64,000 bases of DNA, from NCBI RefSeq assembly GCF_900142725.1, contig NZ_FRBW01000002.1:124001-188000 (forward strand), given 5' to 3'. Shown here in pieces: positions 25,596-33,908 of this stretch; the first letter of the stretch is position 1, and the number at the start of each line of letters is the position of its first letter. The translations under genes were made by a program, and so were the position numbers. This DNA comes from Roseibium suaedae. Lineage in GTDB: Bacteria > Pseudomonadota > Alphaproteobacteria > Rhizobiales > Stappiaceae. A model generated the notes under the pieces. It saw nothing but the letters and a program-made list of their open reading frames with translations, made no database searches and was not told the origin of the DNA.

Positions 25596-26714
25596 TCACG
25601 CTACCTCCACGGACCGGATACGCGGCAGGTTCTCGACCAGCTCGCGCCAATCATCACGTTCCGCTTGCCCCTCGGTCCGCACACCGAAGAACTGTACGAT
25701 GAGCTGACCGGCCGCATCATAGGCCTCGATGGAGGTAACGTGGCCATGATCGGCGCCCTTGCGGACAGCCCAGACTTCAGTGATGTGGTCCTGGCGCAGA
25801 TGCATATGGAAGGTCGGATCCATGATGTTGATCCACGGTCCCATTTCCTTGATTTCATGAACGGCGCCATGGTGGATCTGAATGCATCCGCGGCTGCCGA
25901 TGAAGCACATGATTGGAATCTGTTCCTGAGCCGCCAGCTTGAGCATGGCTGCGACCGTGCCGCCCTCAAGCTCCCAGGCCAGTTCCTCACCGGCCAGATG
26001 CAATGCGTTGAGACGATCCATTTCCAGTTCGCGCAGCATGCCGAAGAACTGATGCGGATCGTTGATGGCCTTCCAGCGCTCGCGCAACTCACGCTCCTTG
26101 GTGAGATCAGCAGTCGGACGCACGTGAGCCGGAGCCGACGCAAGGCGTTCGGACAGCCCCTCGGGCTGGTCTGCGGATTTGAGGCTGGCAACCAGCTTGG
26201 CCCAGGCTTCCATGTCAGTTGCCGCGCGCGCGTGGATCTTCATCACCGCATCGCCGTATTTATCAAAGAACTGCAGGGAGTGACGCACGGACGTGCCATC
26301 GGCCTTCTCTACGGCAAAACCATAGACAAAGTGCGAGGGGAAAATCCGCTGATCGATCTGCTCGCCCAGGACCAGGGCCGCCTGGCGACCCGGCAGGAAC
26401 TTCTCGAAAGGGCCGATCTTTTCATGCACGGCGCTTTCATTGCGCACCAGCGACATGACTTCACCAACCGTCTTCAGGCCGTTGAAGATGTCTTCGAAAC
26501 GGATATCCAGGCGCGTGACCGGACCCGATCCGCCGGCAGCCAGAAACTCGGCTTCGGAAATACCAAGCCGCTGGGCAAGGTCACGCTCGCGCAGCTTCGG
26601 GTTTTCTGCCCGGGCAAGCCGCACCCTTGCTCCATCCACAGGTGCACCAGCTTCAAAGGGGGTAAGCAGAGCGTTTTCCGTTGAGCCCTGTTCAGTGTGA
26701 GGTCTGATGTTCAT
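25596..26714 (-). CDS. hmuS: Haemin-degrading factor / cytoplasmic haem chaperone
   Basis: This 372-residue HemS/ChuX-fold protein binds incoming haem in the cytoplasm and, in some members, degrades it. Two repeated halves are visible, and family segments include VMSLVRNESAVHEKIG, GEQIDQRIFPSHFVYGF, PIMCFIGSRGCIQIHHGAVH and FHMHLRQDHITEVWAVRKG. The start at 26714 (MNIRPHTEQGS) has a GGA-type Shine-Dalgarno. The open frame runs 31 codons further upstream without family similarity. It is the first gene of hmuSTUV and faces the exb/tonB operon across a 423-bp region with an iron box. Confidence 0.93.
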   Translation of the reverse strand: MNIRPHTEQGSTENALLTPFEAGAPVDGARVRLARAENPKLRERDLAQRLGISEAEFLAAGGSGPVTRLDIRFEDIFNGLKTVGEVMSLVRNESAVHEKIGPFEKFLPGRQAALVLGEQIDQRIFPSHFVYGFAVEKADGTSVRHSLQFFDKYGDAVMKIHARAATDMEAWAKLVASLKSADQPEGLSERLASAPAHVRPTADLTKERELRERWKAINDPHQFFGMLRELEMDRLNALHLAGEELAWELEGGTVAAMLKLAAQEQIPIMCFIGSRGCIQIHHGAVHEIKEMGPWINIMDPTFHMHLRQDHITEVWAVRKGADHGHVTSIEAYDAAGQLIVQFFGVRTEGQAERDDWRELVENLPRIRSVEVA

Positions 26715-27027
26715 GTCGTATCCGTTTGCTGTGAGCGCTGCAGCTCGCCGCCGGGAAGAATCAGGCTTAGTCGGCTGCTTCATCTGAAAGGAGGGCGCGG
26801 ATATCAAAGATTCGCCGCGCTTCAGGCCGGAGAGACTGCTGTCTCACCGCCACTAAAACTGCACGGCTGGCACCTGAAACCGGCCCTTCACAGGGGCCAT
26901 GAGAGGGTCCCGTTCGAAAAGCCCGCGGGGAAGCGGCTCTCGGCAAGGACTTCAGGCAAGCTCGCTATGATCTGCCGGTTTCAGCCACAAATGGCGCCTT
27001 TGCAGATCGTGCAATCCATCATTTACT
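26715..27027. other. Divergent hmuS / exb-tonB intergenic region
   Basis: This stretch should hold the hmuS promoter. I looked for the small haem-uptake gene hemP/hmuP often found here and did not find an intact copy. Confidence 0.5.
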
Positions 27028-27042
27028 TGACTCTATAGGTCA
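27028..27042 (+). promoter_or_regulatory. Putative RirA iron-responsive operator (TGA-N9-TCA)
   Basis: TGACTCTATAGGTCA fits the rhizobial IRO-box consensus TGA-N9-TCA. It overlaps TTGACT (27027-27032), a good -35 hexamer for the plus-strand promoter of the gene at 27138 and exbB-tonB. Binding of RirA here would repress under iron sufficiency. The motif is short and could occur by chance, but its position is apt. Confidence 0.55.
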
Positions 27043-27137
27043 TGTTTTGTAGCCACTGCAATACATGAGTTGAATTTTCACCTTTTCCGGCTCCTCCTCT
27101 CTCCGCCGGACAAGGCACGACATTTAAGGACCTGAAC

Positions 27138-27599
27138 ATGCCTGCAGCCCTCTTCCGCTCCGGCGCCCTCACCGGTTTGACCGCTGCGAGCCTCGCGCTG
27201 AGCCTTTCGATGGGATCTGCGATGGCGGAAGGTAATGCAGCCAAGCCGCTTGCGCTGGAACTGAACAAGGCAACGGACACCCAGACCGGATGTCTCCTGA
27301 CCTTCGTCGGCAAAAACGAGACCGGCCTGCCGCTGTCCTCAGTCGCTTATGAACTGGTCCTGTTCGACAAGGATGGATTGGTCGAGCGCATGTCCGCCTT
27401 CGATTTCGGCTCCATGCCGGACGGCAAGACCTTCGTGCGCCAGTTCGAACTGAAGGGCTCCAAGTGCCCTGGCCTCAGCCAGATCCTGGTCAATGGCGCA
27501 GCCCGCTGCGAGCAAGCCGATCCGGTTCAAGGCGCAGAGAATACCTGTGTCAGCGCTCTGGCCCCGACCAGCCGCACCGACATCGCCTTCATCAAGTAA
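27138..27599 (+). CDS. Secreted small protein of unknown function upstream of exbB
   Basis: This 153-residue protein has a signal peptide ending near SMGSAMAEG. The mature protein (about 130 residues) has a beta-rich pattern and four cysteines (in GCLLTF, KCPGLS, RCEQAD and TCVSAL), so two disulfides are possible. I recall similar proteins upstream of exbB-exbD-tonB in Roseobacter-type genomes, often called 'Tat pathway signal sequence domain protein', but no twin-arginine motif is visible here. The position right after the iron box and before exbB suggests a role in TonB-dependent iron or haem uptake. Its biochemical function is unknown. Confidence 0.75.
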   Translation: MPAALFRSGALTGLTAASLALSLSMGSAMAEGNAAKPLALELNKATDTQTGCLLTFVGKNETGLPLSSVAYELVLFDKDGLVERMSAFDFGSMPDGKTFVRQFELKGSKCPGLSQILVNGAARCEQADPVQGAENTCVSALAPTSRTDIAFIK

Positions 27600-27667
27600 C
27601 GCACAATCCTATTCCGTGAGCCGCCCCGGGCGGCCCGCCCCAGACACCCAACGAAAGATCTGACATC

Positions 27668-28408
27668 ATGGACGTGTCCAGCCTGCTTCAGCCCATCCTC
27701 GGCATTCTGGAAACCGGTGGCCCGGTCGTCATGCTGATCGGCGGATTGTCGGTCATTGCCCTCGCTCTGGTTCTGGTCAAGTTCCTGCAGTTCAGCCGTG
27801 AAGGCGTCGGCCGCGCGGGCCGCGCCCGCTCTGCGGTCGCCCTTTGGCGCTCCGGCCAGCAGCGCGAAGCGCTCGAACGCCTCTCCTCCTCGCGCTCGGC
27901 CACTTCCGAAGCTGTCTTCACCGCGATGCAGCTCACCGTTCAAGGACATGACCGCAGCGAAATCGAACAGGAAATCACCCGCAAGGCCATGGCACGGCTG
28001 CATCAGCAGCAGTGGGGCCTGAAGGCTCTGGATGCTATCGCACAGATTGCTCCGCTTCTGGGTCTCTTCGGCACGGTTCTCGGCATGATCGAAGCCTTCC
28101 AGGCTCTGCAGGCCGCAGGCAACTCGGTTGATCCGTCCATGCTTGCAGGCGGTATCTGGGTCGCTCTTCTGACGACGGCTGCCGGCCTTGCCGTTGCCAT
28201 GCCGGTGTCATTGATCCTGACATTCCTGGAAAGCCGCATCGACCATGAGCGCGTTGCCATCGAGACACTGACCGCAGGCATTCTGCTGGCCCACGTAAGC
28301 GGTGACCGCAAGTCCTCCGGCGCAGGCCGTGTCGCGACTGAAGCCGCTCATGCCTCCACCGGCCCGCGCGCCGTTCCCCTGAACGGGGCAGCAGCTCATG
28401 CACATTAA
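27668..28408 (+). CDS. exbB: ExbB/TolQ-type proton channel protein
   Basis: This 246-residue MotA/TolQ/ExbB-family protein forms the inner-membrane pentamer that, with ExbD, energises TonB. Three membrane segments are visible, near residues 15-38 (VVMLIGGLSVIALALVLVKF), 125-145 and 160-185. The conserved region LDAIAQIAPLLGLFGTVLGM, then IEAFQAL and GGIWVALLTTAAGLAVAMP, is intact. It is followed with an 11-base overlap by exbD. The neighbouring haem genes suggest dedicated energisation of haem uptake. Confidence 0.94.
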   Translation: MDVSSLLQPILGILETGGPVVMLIGGLSVIALALVLVKFLQFSREGVGRAGRARSAVALWRSGQQREALERLSSSRSATSEAVFTAMQLTVQGHDRSEIEQEITRKAMARLHQQQWGLKALDAIAQIAPLLGLFGTVLGMIEAFQALQAAGNSVDPSMLAGGIWVALLTTAAGLAVAMPVSLILTFLESRIDHERVAIETLTAGILLAHVSGDRKSSGAGRVATEAAHASTGPRAVPLNGAAAHAH

Positions 28409-28781
28409 CATGCCCCGCGCCCGGGCGCGGAAGCTGTCGCTCACGTCCCTGATTGACGTGATCTTTCTCCTGCTGCTGTTCTTCATGCTGACGTCGACCT
28501 TCACCCGTTTCGGGGAAATCGACATTGCCGCTCCGGGCGGTCAGTCCACCGGCAGCGGAAAAGGTCCGGATGCCATTCTGGCCGTAGACGAAAACGGCCT
28601 GCTCCTGAACGGCAGGCCCGTTCAGGCAGAAGAGCTCGGTGCAGCTCTGGCAGAGCTTCAGGAAAAGGGCGCCAAGTCGGTTCTCCTGATCCCGCGTGGC
28701 ACCTCGACCGCCCAGGACCTCGTCACAGCCCTCGAGCAGGTTCGCCGCATCGAAGGCCTCACGGTGACTGTCGCCCGATAA
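28398..28781 (+). CDS. exbD: ExbD-type biopolymer transport protein (first copy)
   Basis: This 127-residue protein has one N-terminal membrane segment containing the essential aspartate in TSLIDVIFLLLLFFMLTSTF, followed by a periplasmic domain of about 90 residues. It overlaps exbB and therefore is probably the main partner. Together with the second exbD it suggests a heteromeric channel. Confidence 0.93.
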   Translation: MHINMPRARARKLSLTSLIDVIFLLLLFFMLTSTFTRFGEIDIAAPGGQSTGSGKGPDAILAVDENGLLLNGRPVQAEELGAALAELQEKGAKSVLLIPRGTSTAQDLVTALEQVRRIEGLTVTVAR

Positions 28782-28864
28782 GGTGACCCCGAGGAGCTTC
28801 CGGCCTTTCAACGGACCGGAAGCCCGGCACCGCCCCGACATAACACGAGTATGCGTACCGGCTT

Positions 28865-29299
28865 ATGAAAAAGCTCCCGCTTGCCCCGATCCAGCGCCAG
28901 AGTGAGAACACCCTCTCCCTGATCAACATCGTCTTCCTGATGCTGATCTTCTTTCTCGTCGCCGGTCAGCTTGCCCCTCCGCTCGACAAGTCGGTCACCA
29001 TGATCGACAGCGAAGATGCGCCCCCTGTTCCCCCGCCCCATGCCCTCGTCGTGCGGGCGGACGGCAGCCTTCACTACATGGGCGAGCCAATCACCGTGGA
29101 AGAGTTCCTGCTCCGCCGTCCTGAGACGACCGCGGCCGCCGTCAGCGCTGTATCGGAAGACGGCGTGGCAGCCCCGAACGAAGCCCTGCGGATCATCGCC
29201 GACAAGGACACGCAGGCCGTAACGCTGCTGGATGTGGTGGCTGACCTGCAAAAGGCCGGTGCCGGACGCATGACGATCGTCACTGCGAGGTCGAAATGA
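28865..29299 (+). CDS. exbD2: ExbD-type biopolymer transport protein (second copy)
   Basis: This 144-residue paralogue has the membrane segment LINIVFLMLIFFLVAGQLAP. The usual ExbD aspartate position (LIDxIFxLL) is here Asn (LINIVFLML), so the proton-carrying carboxylate is missing in this copy. The periplasmic part is slightly longer than in the first copy. Its start lies 84 bases after exbD and its stop overlaps tonB (ATGA). It may be a structural partner of the first ExbD. Confidence 0.9.
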   Translation: MKKLPLAPIQRQSENTLSLINIVFLMLIFFLVAGQLAPPLDKSVTMIDSEDAPPVPPPHALVVRADGSLHYMGEPITVEEFLLRRPETTAAAVSAVSEDGVAAPNEALRIIADKDTQAVTLLDVVADLQKAGAGRMTIVTARSK

Positions 29300-30312
29300 C
29301 CACGGACGTGCTCGAGCCCCCGCGCCTTTCGGGTCTTGCCCTCGCCATCGCCCTTTCGGTTGTGGCCCATGGCGGCTTTGCCATGTGGTATTTCGCCAAG
29401 GCCCCTGATGAGGTGCTGATCGCAGGCGGCGCAGCAAGCCAGGCCGTCACGCTCGGCGAGGCCTTTGACGACATGCTCGTCGAAGGCACGGAAATGCCGG
29501 AACTTCAGCCTGAAACCATGATGGAAGAAGTCGCCGAGCCGGTGAAGCCGCTCGAACAGACACCTGTCGAGGATGTGATCAAGCCCGCGGAAACGGCGCA
29601 GCTGACGGCAAGGGCCGTGAACAGCACCATCGAAGGCAGCTTTGTGGAGTCTGAAGAACCCCGCGAGTTGCCATTGGAGCCGCTGGCTGCCGTTCAACCC
29701 GAGACGATCCAGCCCCAGGAAATTCAACCCGCGGAACAGCCCCCGCTTGAGACGGTTCAACCGGAGCCTGAAAAGCCTCTGGAAACAGCGATGGAACTGC
29801 CGGTCGAACAACCGGTTGAACCAGTCCCTCTGCCGACCGCACGCCCTGAAACGCCACCGGAAGTCCAGAAGCCCGTAAAGCAGAAGACCCAGACCGCACA
29901 GGCGCAAAAGAAGGAAACCAAGAAGCGGGCTGAGAAGTCCGGTGCCCAGTCAGGCGCGGGCGGTCAGAGCAACGCCAACGCGCAAAAGGGTGGGGCCAAG
30001 ACCATCGGATCCGGCGCTGAAGGCAATGCGGCCGTCTCCAACTATCCGGGCAAGGTCGCCCGTGCCCTTCGCCGCGCCCTGCGCTATCCCTCTGCCGCCA
30101 AACGCAAGCGGATCACGGGCGATGTCTACGTCAGCTTCACCGTGACCCAGTCCGGCCAGTTGTCGAGGGTCTCGGTGATCCGCAGTTCAGGCTCGGACAT
30201 TCTGGACGCCGCGGCGCTGGAAACCGTGCGCCGTGCAGCCCCCTTCCCGCCGATCCCCGCGGAAGCAGGACGCAGTTCCTGGCCATTCCGTCTGCCGGTT
30301 TCCTTCAACTAG
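29296..30312 (+). CDS. tonB: TonB energy-transducing protein
   Basis: This 338-residue protein has one N-terminal membrane segment (LALAIALSVVAHGGFAMWYF). A long Glu/Pro/Gln-rich spacer spans about residues 65-195 and crosses the periplasm. A Lys/Gly-rich linker follows. The C-terminal TonB domain is seen in GDVYVSFTVTQSGQLSRVSV, then SSGSDILDAAALETVRRAAPFPPIP. It couples ExbB-ExbD to outer-membrane receptors. No TonB-dependent receptor lies in the window. An intrinsic terminator follows. Confidence 0.95.
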   Translation: MTTDVLEPPRLSGLALAIALSVVAHGGFAMWYFAKAPDEVLIAGGAASQAVTLGEAFDDMLVEGTEMPELQPETMMEEVAEPVKPLEQTPVEDVIKPAETAQLTARAVNSTIEGSFVESEEPRELPLEPLAAVQPETIQPQEIQPAEQPPLETVQPEPEKPLETAMELPVEQPVEPVPLPTARPETPPEVQKPVKQKTQTAQAQKKETKKRAEKSGAQSGAGGQSNANAQKGGAKTIGSGAEGNAAVSNYPGKVARALRRALRYPSAAKRKRITGDVYVSFTVTQSGQLSRVSVIRSSGSDILDAAALETVRRAAPFPPIPAEAGRSSWPFRLPVSFN

Positions 30313-30346
30313 GGGCGGTAGACACCGTTTCGGGACAAGAGATTTG

Positions 30347-30376
30347 ATCCGCCGCAGCCTCTGCGGCGGATTTTTT
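30347..30376 (+). terminator. exb-tonB operon terminator
   Basis: A perfect 11-bp stem (ATCCGCCGCAG / CTGCGGCGGAT, loop CCT) is followed by TTTTTT. It lies 35 bases after the tonB stop. Confidence 0.95.
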
Positions 30377-30809
30377 GTATGCCTCGCGAAAATGTGACGG
30401 AGCCTCCCCGCACCTGAAAGCCCTATCCGCAGGGTTCCCAAGGGGAGGAAAAGAACAGCCTAAGAAATTTATTTTTGCACCTGTCCGGGGCGAAATTCTC
30501 TTTCCAAAACAAATCCGGGCGCCTTAAAGCGTTAACAATTCCCGCTGTCCTGGCCGCCTGATTTTACAGTTTGAAAAGTTCACAGACTCGTGAAGTCACT
30601 GGAAAAACCGGCAGACGTCACCCAATTTGTTAACAAATAGTTAAAAATAAGTCCCGCTTTCTTGCGGTCTTTTTGACCATTTGAGAGAATTGTGGTGCAA
30701 AAATGGCAAGAACATGACCTAGGCGGATGGATGCGGCGATCCAAAAATGAGGGAACCAGACCGGCACCATCGCGTTAATGTTCATGAATATCCCAAACGG
30801 GAGGTCGTC
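30377..30809 (+). other. AT-rich upstream region of the unknown gene at 30810
   Basis: A 430-bp, unusually AT-rich stretch for this genome. It contains GTTAAC palindromes, including the perfect 14-bp ATTTGTTAACAAAT at 30625-30638, and the CtrA-type box below. No gene is seen. Confidence 0.5.
30630..30644 (+). promoter_or_regulatory. Putative full CtrA binding site (TTAA-N7-TTAA)
   Basis: TTAACAAATAGTTAA exactly fits the alphaproteobacterial CtrA consensus. It lies 165 bases upstream of the gene at 30810. CtrA sites drive or repress cell-cycle, motility and envelope genes. Confidence 0.55.
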
Positions 30810-31493
30810 ATGGAACAGCTATGGACACAGAACACCCGCACTGACACAGCACCCCGCAGCAAGGCTCTGCCGGCAGCCCTTCGCGCTGGCGTGGCTGGAG
30901 TGCTCATCGCCGCAACCTGCCTCGGCACCGCTCCGGCAATGGCCTTCAACAAGGCCGCTCTGGATCATGGTCCTCAGGAGACAGTGGTTCTGGATGAGGA
31001 CAATCTTGCCGTGACGGTGTCTGCAGCCGCAGACGGTCAGGCAGATCCGCTCGACAGCGAAATGACCATCTGGGTCGGAGAAGTTCAGATCCAGGGACGC
31101 AACACGGTCTGGGTCGAGCTGATCGACAGCTATGGCGAGGTTGTCTACGAGAGCGAAGTCGGCACCAACGAGACCCATCTGCTGCCGGACGGCCGCGCTG
31201 TTGTCGTTCGAGACCTCCACTCGGACACCAACGTTGCGAAGCTGGACACTTCCCGCGTCATTTCAGATACGCCGATGCTGGTGACCCGCCGCGTGGTTGA
31301 ATCTCCTGACACCTCCGCCTCGGTCGAGTTCGTGGAAGCCGCCCCTGCCCCCAAGCAGGAAAAGCCATCACAGATGCTCAGCCTTGCCGCCGTCGGTCAG
31401 GTGATCTGGGCGAACGTCGTGGCCTTCTTCGATGCTGCTGCGTCCCGCATCCAGGTCGCCTGGAACTGGATCAAGGACACGCTGCCTGCGTGA
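30810..31493 (+). CDS. Unknown exported or membrane protein behind a CtrA-type box
   Basis: This 227-residue protein starts at the ATG at 30810 (MEQLWTQNTRTD), which has a GGGAGG Shine-Dalgarno. The frame is open for 21 more codons upstream without support. Residues about 27-46 (LRAGVAGVLIAATCLGTAPA) form a signal peptide or anchor, with cleavage likely after AMA. The centre (residues 50-165) is a beta-rich domain (TIWVGEVQIQGRNTVWVELI, LPDGRAVVVRDLHSDTN). A short hydrophobic amphipathic stretch near the C-terminus (LAAVGQVIWANVVAFFDAAA) may contact the membrane. I do not recognise a family. It is a single-gene unit with its own terminator. Confidence 0.7.
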   Translation: MEQLWTQNTRTDTAPRSKALPAALRAGVAGVLIAATCLGTAPAMAFNKAALDHGPQETVVLDEDNLAVTVSAAADGQADPLDSEMTIWVGEVQIQGRNTVWVELIDSYGEVVYESEVGTNETHLLPDGRAVVVRDLHSDTNVAKLDTSRVISDTPMLVTRRVVESPDTSASVEFVEAAPAPKQEKPSQMLSLAAVGQVIWANVVAFFDAAASRIQVAWNWIKDTLPA

Positions 31494-31542
31494 TCTGCAG
31501 TTCCACGGGCAGATGAACCATGCTGACCCTCCCTGACAGCCA

Positions 31543-31577
31543 AAATCGGCCGGGCCCTGTGCCTGGCCGATTTTTTT
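31543..31577 (+). terminator. Intrinsic terminator after the unknown gene
   Basis: A 9-bp stem (AAATCGGCC / GGCCGATTT) runs into seven T residues. It lies about 50 bases after the stop at 31493. Confidence 0.9.
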
Positions 31578-31609
31578 AATGGATTCCGCAACTTATTTTG
31601 CAGCTGCCC

Positions 31610-31639
31610 TGATCCATCCTCTTTTCTCCCCCGTAAGCT
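31610..31639 (+). promoter_or_regulatory. Putative RpoE (ChrR-type) promoter, TGATCC-N18-TAAGCT
   Basis: The -35 TGATCC (31610-31615) and -10-like TAAGCT (31634-31639) are separated by exactly 18 bp, as in the Rhodobacter sphaeroides RpoE consensus. It lies about 63 bases upstream of the flavin oxidoreductase ATG. A similar sequence precedes the ChrR-like gene at 37896. Confidence 0.65.
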
Positions 31640-31702
31640 GACAACAAGACCAAAAGGGTGCGCCGCCTTGGATCGGCCACAAGAACAAGAAGGATGCTGC
31701 CA

Positions 31703-32998
31703 ATGCGGATAGCCGTCATCGGCTCCGGGATTTCGGGGAACAGCGCAGCCTGGGCACTGAGCGCAAACCATCAGGTCGTTCTTTATGAAAAGCGCTTGCG
31801 GCCAGGAGGTCACAGCGCCACGGTCGACATCGACTATGACGGCGTACCGATCTCCGTCGATACGGGCTTCATCGTCTATAACGAGCTGAACTATCCCAAC
31901 TTCACCGCCCTGCTCTCCCATCTGGGCGTCGAGACGGAAGCCAGCGACATGAGCTTTGCCCTGTCGCGCGACGAAGGCCGGCTGGAATGGTCGGGCCAGA
32001 ACCTCAACACGGTGTTTGCACGGCGCTCCAACCTGCTGTCTCCGCGGTTCCTGCGCATGCTTCGCGAGATCTTCCGGTTCAACAAGGCATGTGCGGTCGA
32101 TCTGGCCGCTGGACGTCTCGCCGGGATCAGCCTTGGCAATTACCTGGCCCGCAACGGCTACTCGGACTATTTCGTTCAGAACTACCTTCTGCCTATGGGC
32201 GCGGCCATCTGGTCCACCCCGATCGAGGAAATGCGCTCCTACCCGGCAGAGAGCTTTGTCTCGTTCTTCGAAAACCACCGCCTGATCAACTTCGACCGGC
32301 CGATCTGGCGCACGGTGTCCGGTGGCAGCCGCAACTATGTGCGCAAGCTCCTTGCGCCGCTCGAAGGCCAGATCCGCTATGGCGCCATGGTCACCGGCAT
32401 CCGCCGGGAAGCCGGGAAGGTGCATGTGTCTGACAGTCTCGGCGGAACCGACACGTTCGACCAGGTCATTCTGGCAGGTCACACGGATCAGAACCTCGCC
32501 ATGCTGGAGGACGCCTCACTGCGCGAGCGCGCTATTTTGAGCGCGATCCGCTACCGCCCGAACAATGTCTACCTGCACCGCGATCTTTCCCTGATGCCGA
32601 AGCGCCGCAGGGCATGGGCGTCCTGGAACTACATGGCCTGGTCCGACGGCGAGGCAACGCGGGATGTGACCGTCAGCTACTGGATGAACAAGCTGCAGAA
32701 CATCGACAACAGCCGTCCACTGATCGTGACCCTGAACCCGCCGGAACCGCCGCGCGAAGATCTGACCTTCGCCCACTTCGTCTATGACCATCCGCAGTTC
32801 GATGCCGGTGCCCTCGCCGCCCAGCGCCAGCTGGACAGCATCCAGGGTGTCAACAACACATGGTTCTGCGGTGCCTGGGCCGGTTATGGATTCCATGAGG
32901 ATGGATTGAAGTCGGGCCTGAGCGTTGCCGGGCGTCTCGGGGCGGTTCTGCCCTGGGAGACCGATCTTGCCAACCCGGTTCTGGAAGCTGCCGAATGA
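31703..32998 (+). CDS. FAD-dependent amine-oxidase-like oxidoreductase
   Basis: This 431-residue protein starts MRIAVIGSGISGNSAAWALS, an FAD/NAD dinucleotide-binding GxGxxG motif followed by the ERK/YEKRLRPGGHSATVD segment of the NAD(P)-binding Rossmann-like flavoproteins. The C-terminal FAD region reads NTWFCGAWAGYGFHEDGLKS. In R. sphaeroides a homologous gene (RSP_1091 type) with DUF1365 and lipid-modifying genes is part of the singlet-oxygen RpoE regulon. The reaction here is probably on membrane fatty acids, by inference. Its stop overlaps the DUF1365 start (ATGA). The start at 31703 fits the FAD motif; an ATG three codons earlier is possible. Confidence 0.9.
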   Translation: MRIAVIGSGISGNSAAWALSANHQVVLYEKRLRPGGHSATVDIDYDGVPISVDTGFIVYNELNYPNFTALLSHLGVETEASDMSFALSRDEGRLEWSGQNLNTVFARRSNLLSPRFLRMLREIFRFNKACAVDLAAGRLAGISLGNYLARNGYSDYFVQNYLLPMGAAIWSTPIEEMRSYPAESFVSFFENHRLINFDRPIWRTVSGGSRNYVRKLLAPLEGQIRYGAMVTGIRREAGKVHVSDSLGGTDTFDQVILAGHTDQNLAMLEDASLRERAILSAIRYRPNNVYLHRDLSLMPKRRRAWASWNYMAWSDGEATRDVTVSYWMNKLQNIDNSRPLIVTLNPPEPPREDLTFAHFVYDHPQFDAGALAAQRQLDSIQGVNNTWFCGAWAGYGFHEDGLKSGLSVAGRLGAVLPWETDLANPVLEAAE

Positions 32999-33843
32999 CA
33001 CGCGCCGCACAACCAGCCAGCATGAGTGACAACGGCCCGCCCCCCGGTGCTGCGCTGACGCTCTATGCCGGTCCGGTGATGCATGCGCGGATGAAGCCGG
33101 AGGAACACCGGTTCACCTATGACGTCTTCAGCATTCTGATCGACCTGGATCACCTGGAGGCAGCAGACCGGATGACCCCGCTCTTCTCTGTCGGCCGGTT
33201 CAACCTGTCCAGTTTTCATGCGCGGGACCACGGCCCGAGGGATGGCTCAAGCTTGCGGGCTCACGCGGACAGGCTTCTGGAAGCAGAAGGCGTCGAGCGG
33301 CCGGCCCGGGTGCTGCTCCTCTGCTATCCACGCATCCTCGGCTACGTGTTCAATCCTCTGGCCGTCTACTATGCCTATGATGCTGCTGGCGCCCTGACCG
33401 GCGTGATCTACGAGGTCCGCAACACATTCGGCGGCATCCATCACTACGTGCTGGGCGTCAAGGACGGAGAGTTGAGCGAAGCGGGGCTGCGCCAGCAGCA
33501 AGACAAGCTCTTCTATGTTTCGCCCTTTGTCAGCATGGAGCAGACCTATCGCTTCCGGCTGCTTCCTCCTGGCGAAGCTGTCCGGATCCGCATTCTGGAG
33601 AGTGACAAGGAAGGTCCGCTCCTGTCAGCCACCTTCAACGGCACGGCCAGACCCTTCACCTCAGCTTCCCTCCTGAAGCTCTGTGCGAAGATCCCCTTCC
33701 TGCCCCTCAAGGTGATGGCCGGCATCCATTGGGAGGCCTTTAAAATCTGGCGCAAAGGTGTACGATTTCACCCACGACCCGCAAATGGCTCCTCCGGAAA
33801 GACTGCTCCGGACGAGACCCGCGGATCGCTGAAAGCTGGTTGA
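32995..33843 (+). CDS. DUF1365 domain-containing protein
   Basis: This 282-residue protein matches DUF1365, with ALTLYAGPVMHARMKPEEHR, FTYDVFSILIDLDHLEAADR, PRILGYVFNPLAVYYAYDAA and VSPFVSMEQTYRFRL. The family nearly always lies between an amine-oxidase-like flavoprotein and a cyclopropane-fatty-acid synthase, as here. Its biochemical role is not settled, but the context points to phospholipid acyl-chain modification. It overlaps the upstream gene by four bases. A start nine codons later (MSDNGPPPG) is possible. Confidence 0.92.
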   Translation: MTRAAQPASMSDNGPPPGAALTLYAGPVMHARMKPEEHRFTYDVFSILIDLDHLEAADRMTPLFSVGRFNLSSFHARDHGPRDGSSLRAHADRLLEAEGVERPARVLLLCYPRILGYVFNPLAVYYAYDAAGALTGVIYEVRNTFGGIHHYVLGVKDGELSEAGLRQQQDKLFYVSPFVSMEQTYRFRLLPPGEAVRIRILESDKEGPLLSATFNGTARPFTSASLLKLCAKIPFLPLKVMAGIHWEAFKIWRKGVRFHPRPANGSSGKTAPDETRGSLKAG

Positions 33844-33908
33844 AGTCATTCATCTGACCCTGATCGCGAGAACTGGTCGAATGACCGATATGGAGGCTGA
33901 CGCGACCC

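Noticed and set aside
26715..26900. A possible hemP/hmuP remnant upstream of hmuS
   Set aside because: A short minus-strand frame reads RRIFDIRALLSDE and another frame nearby reads ALTANG, loosely like HemP, but the central and C-terminal motifs are missing and no frameshift restores them.
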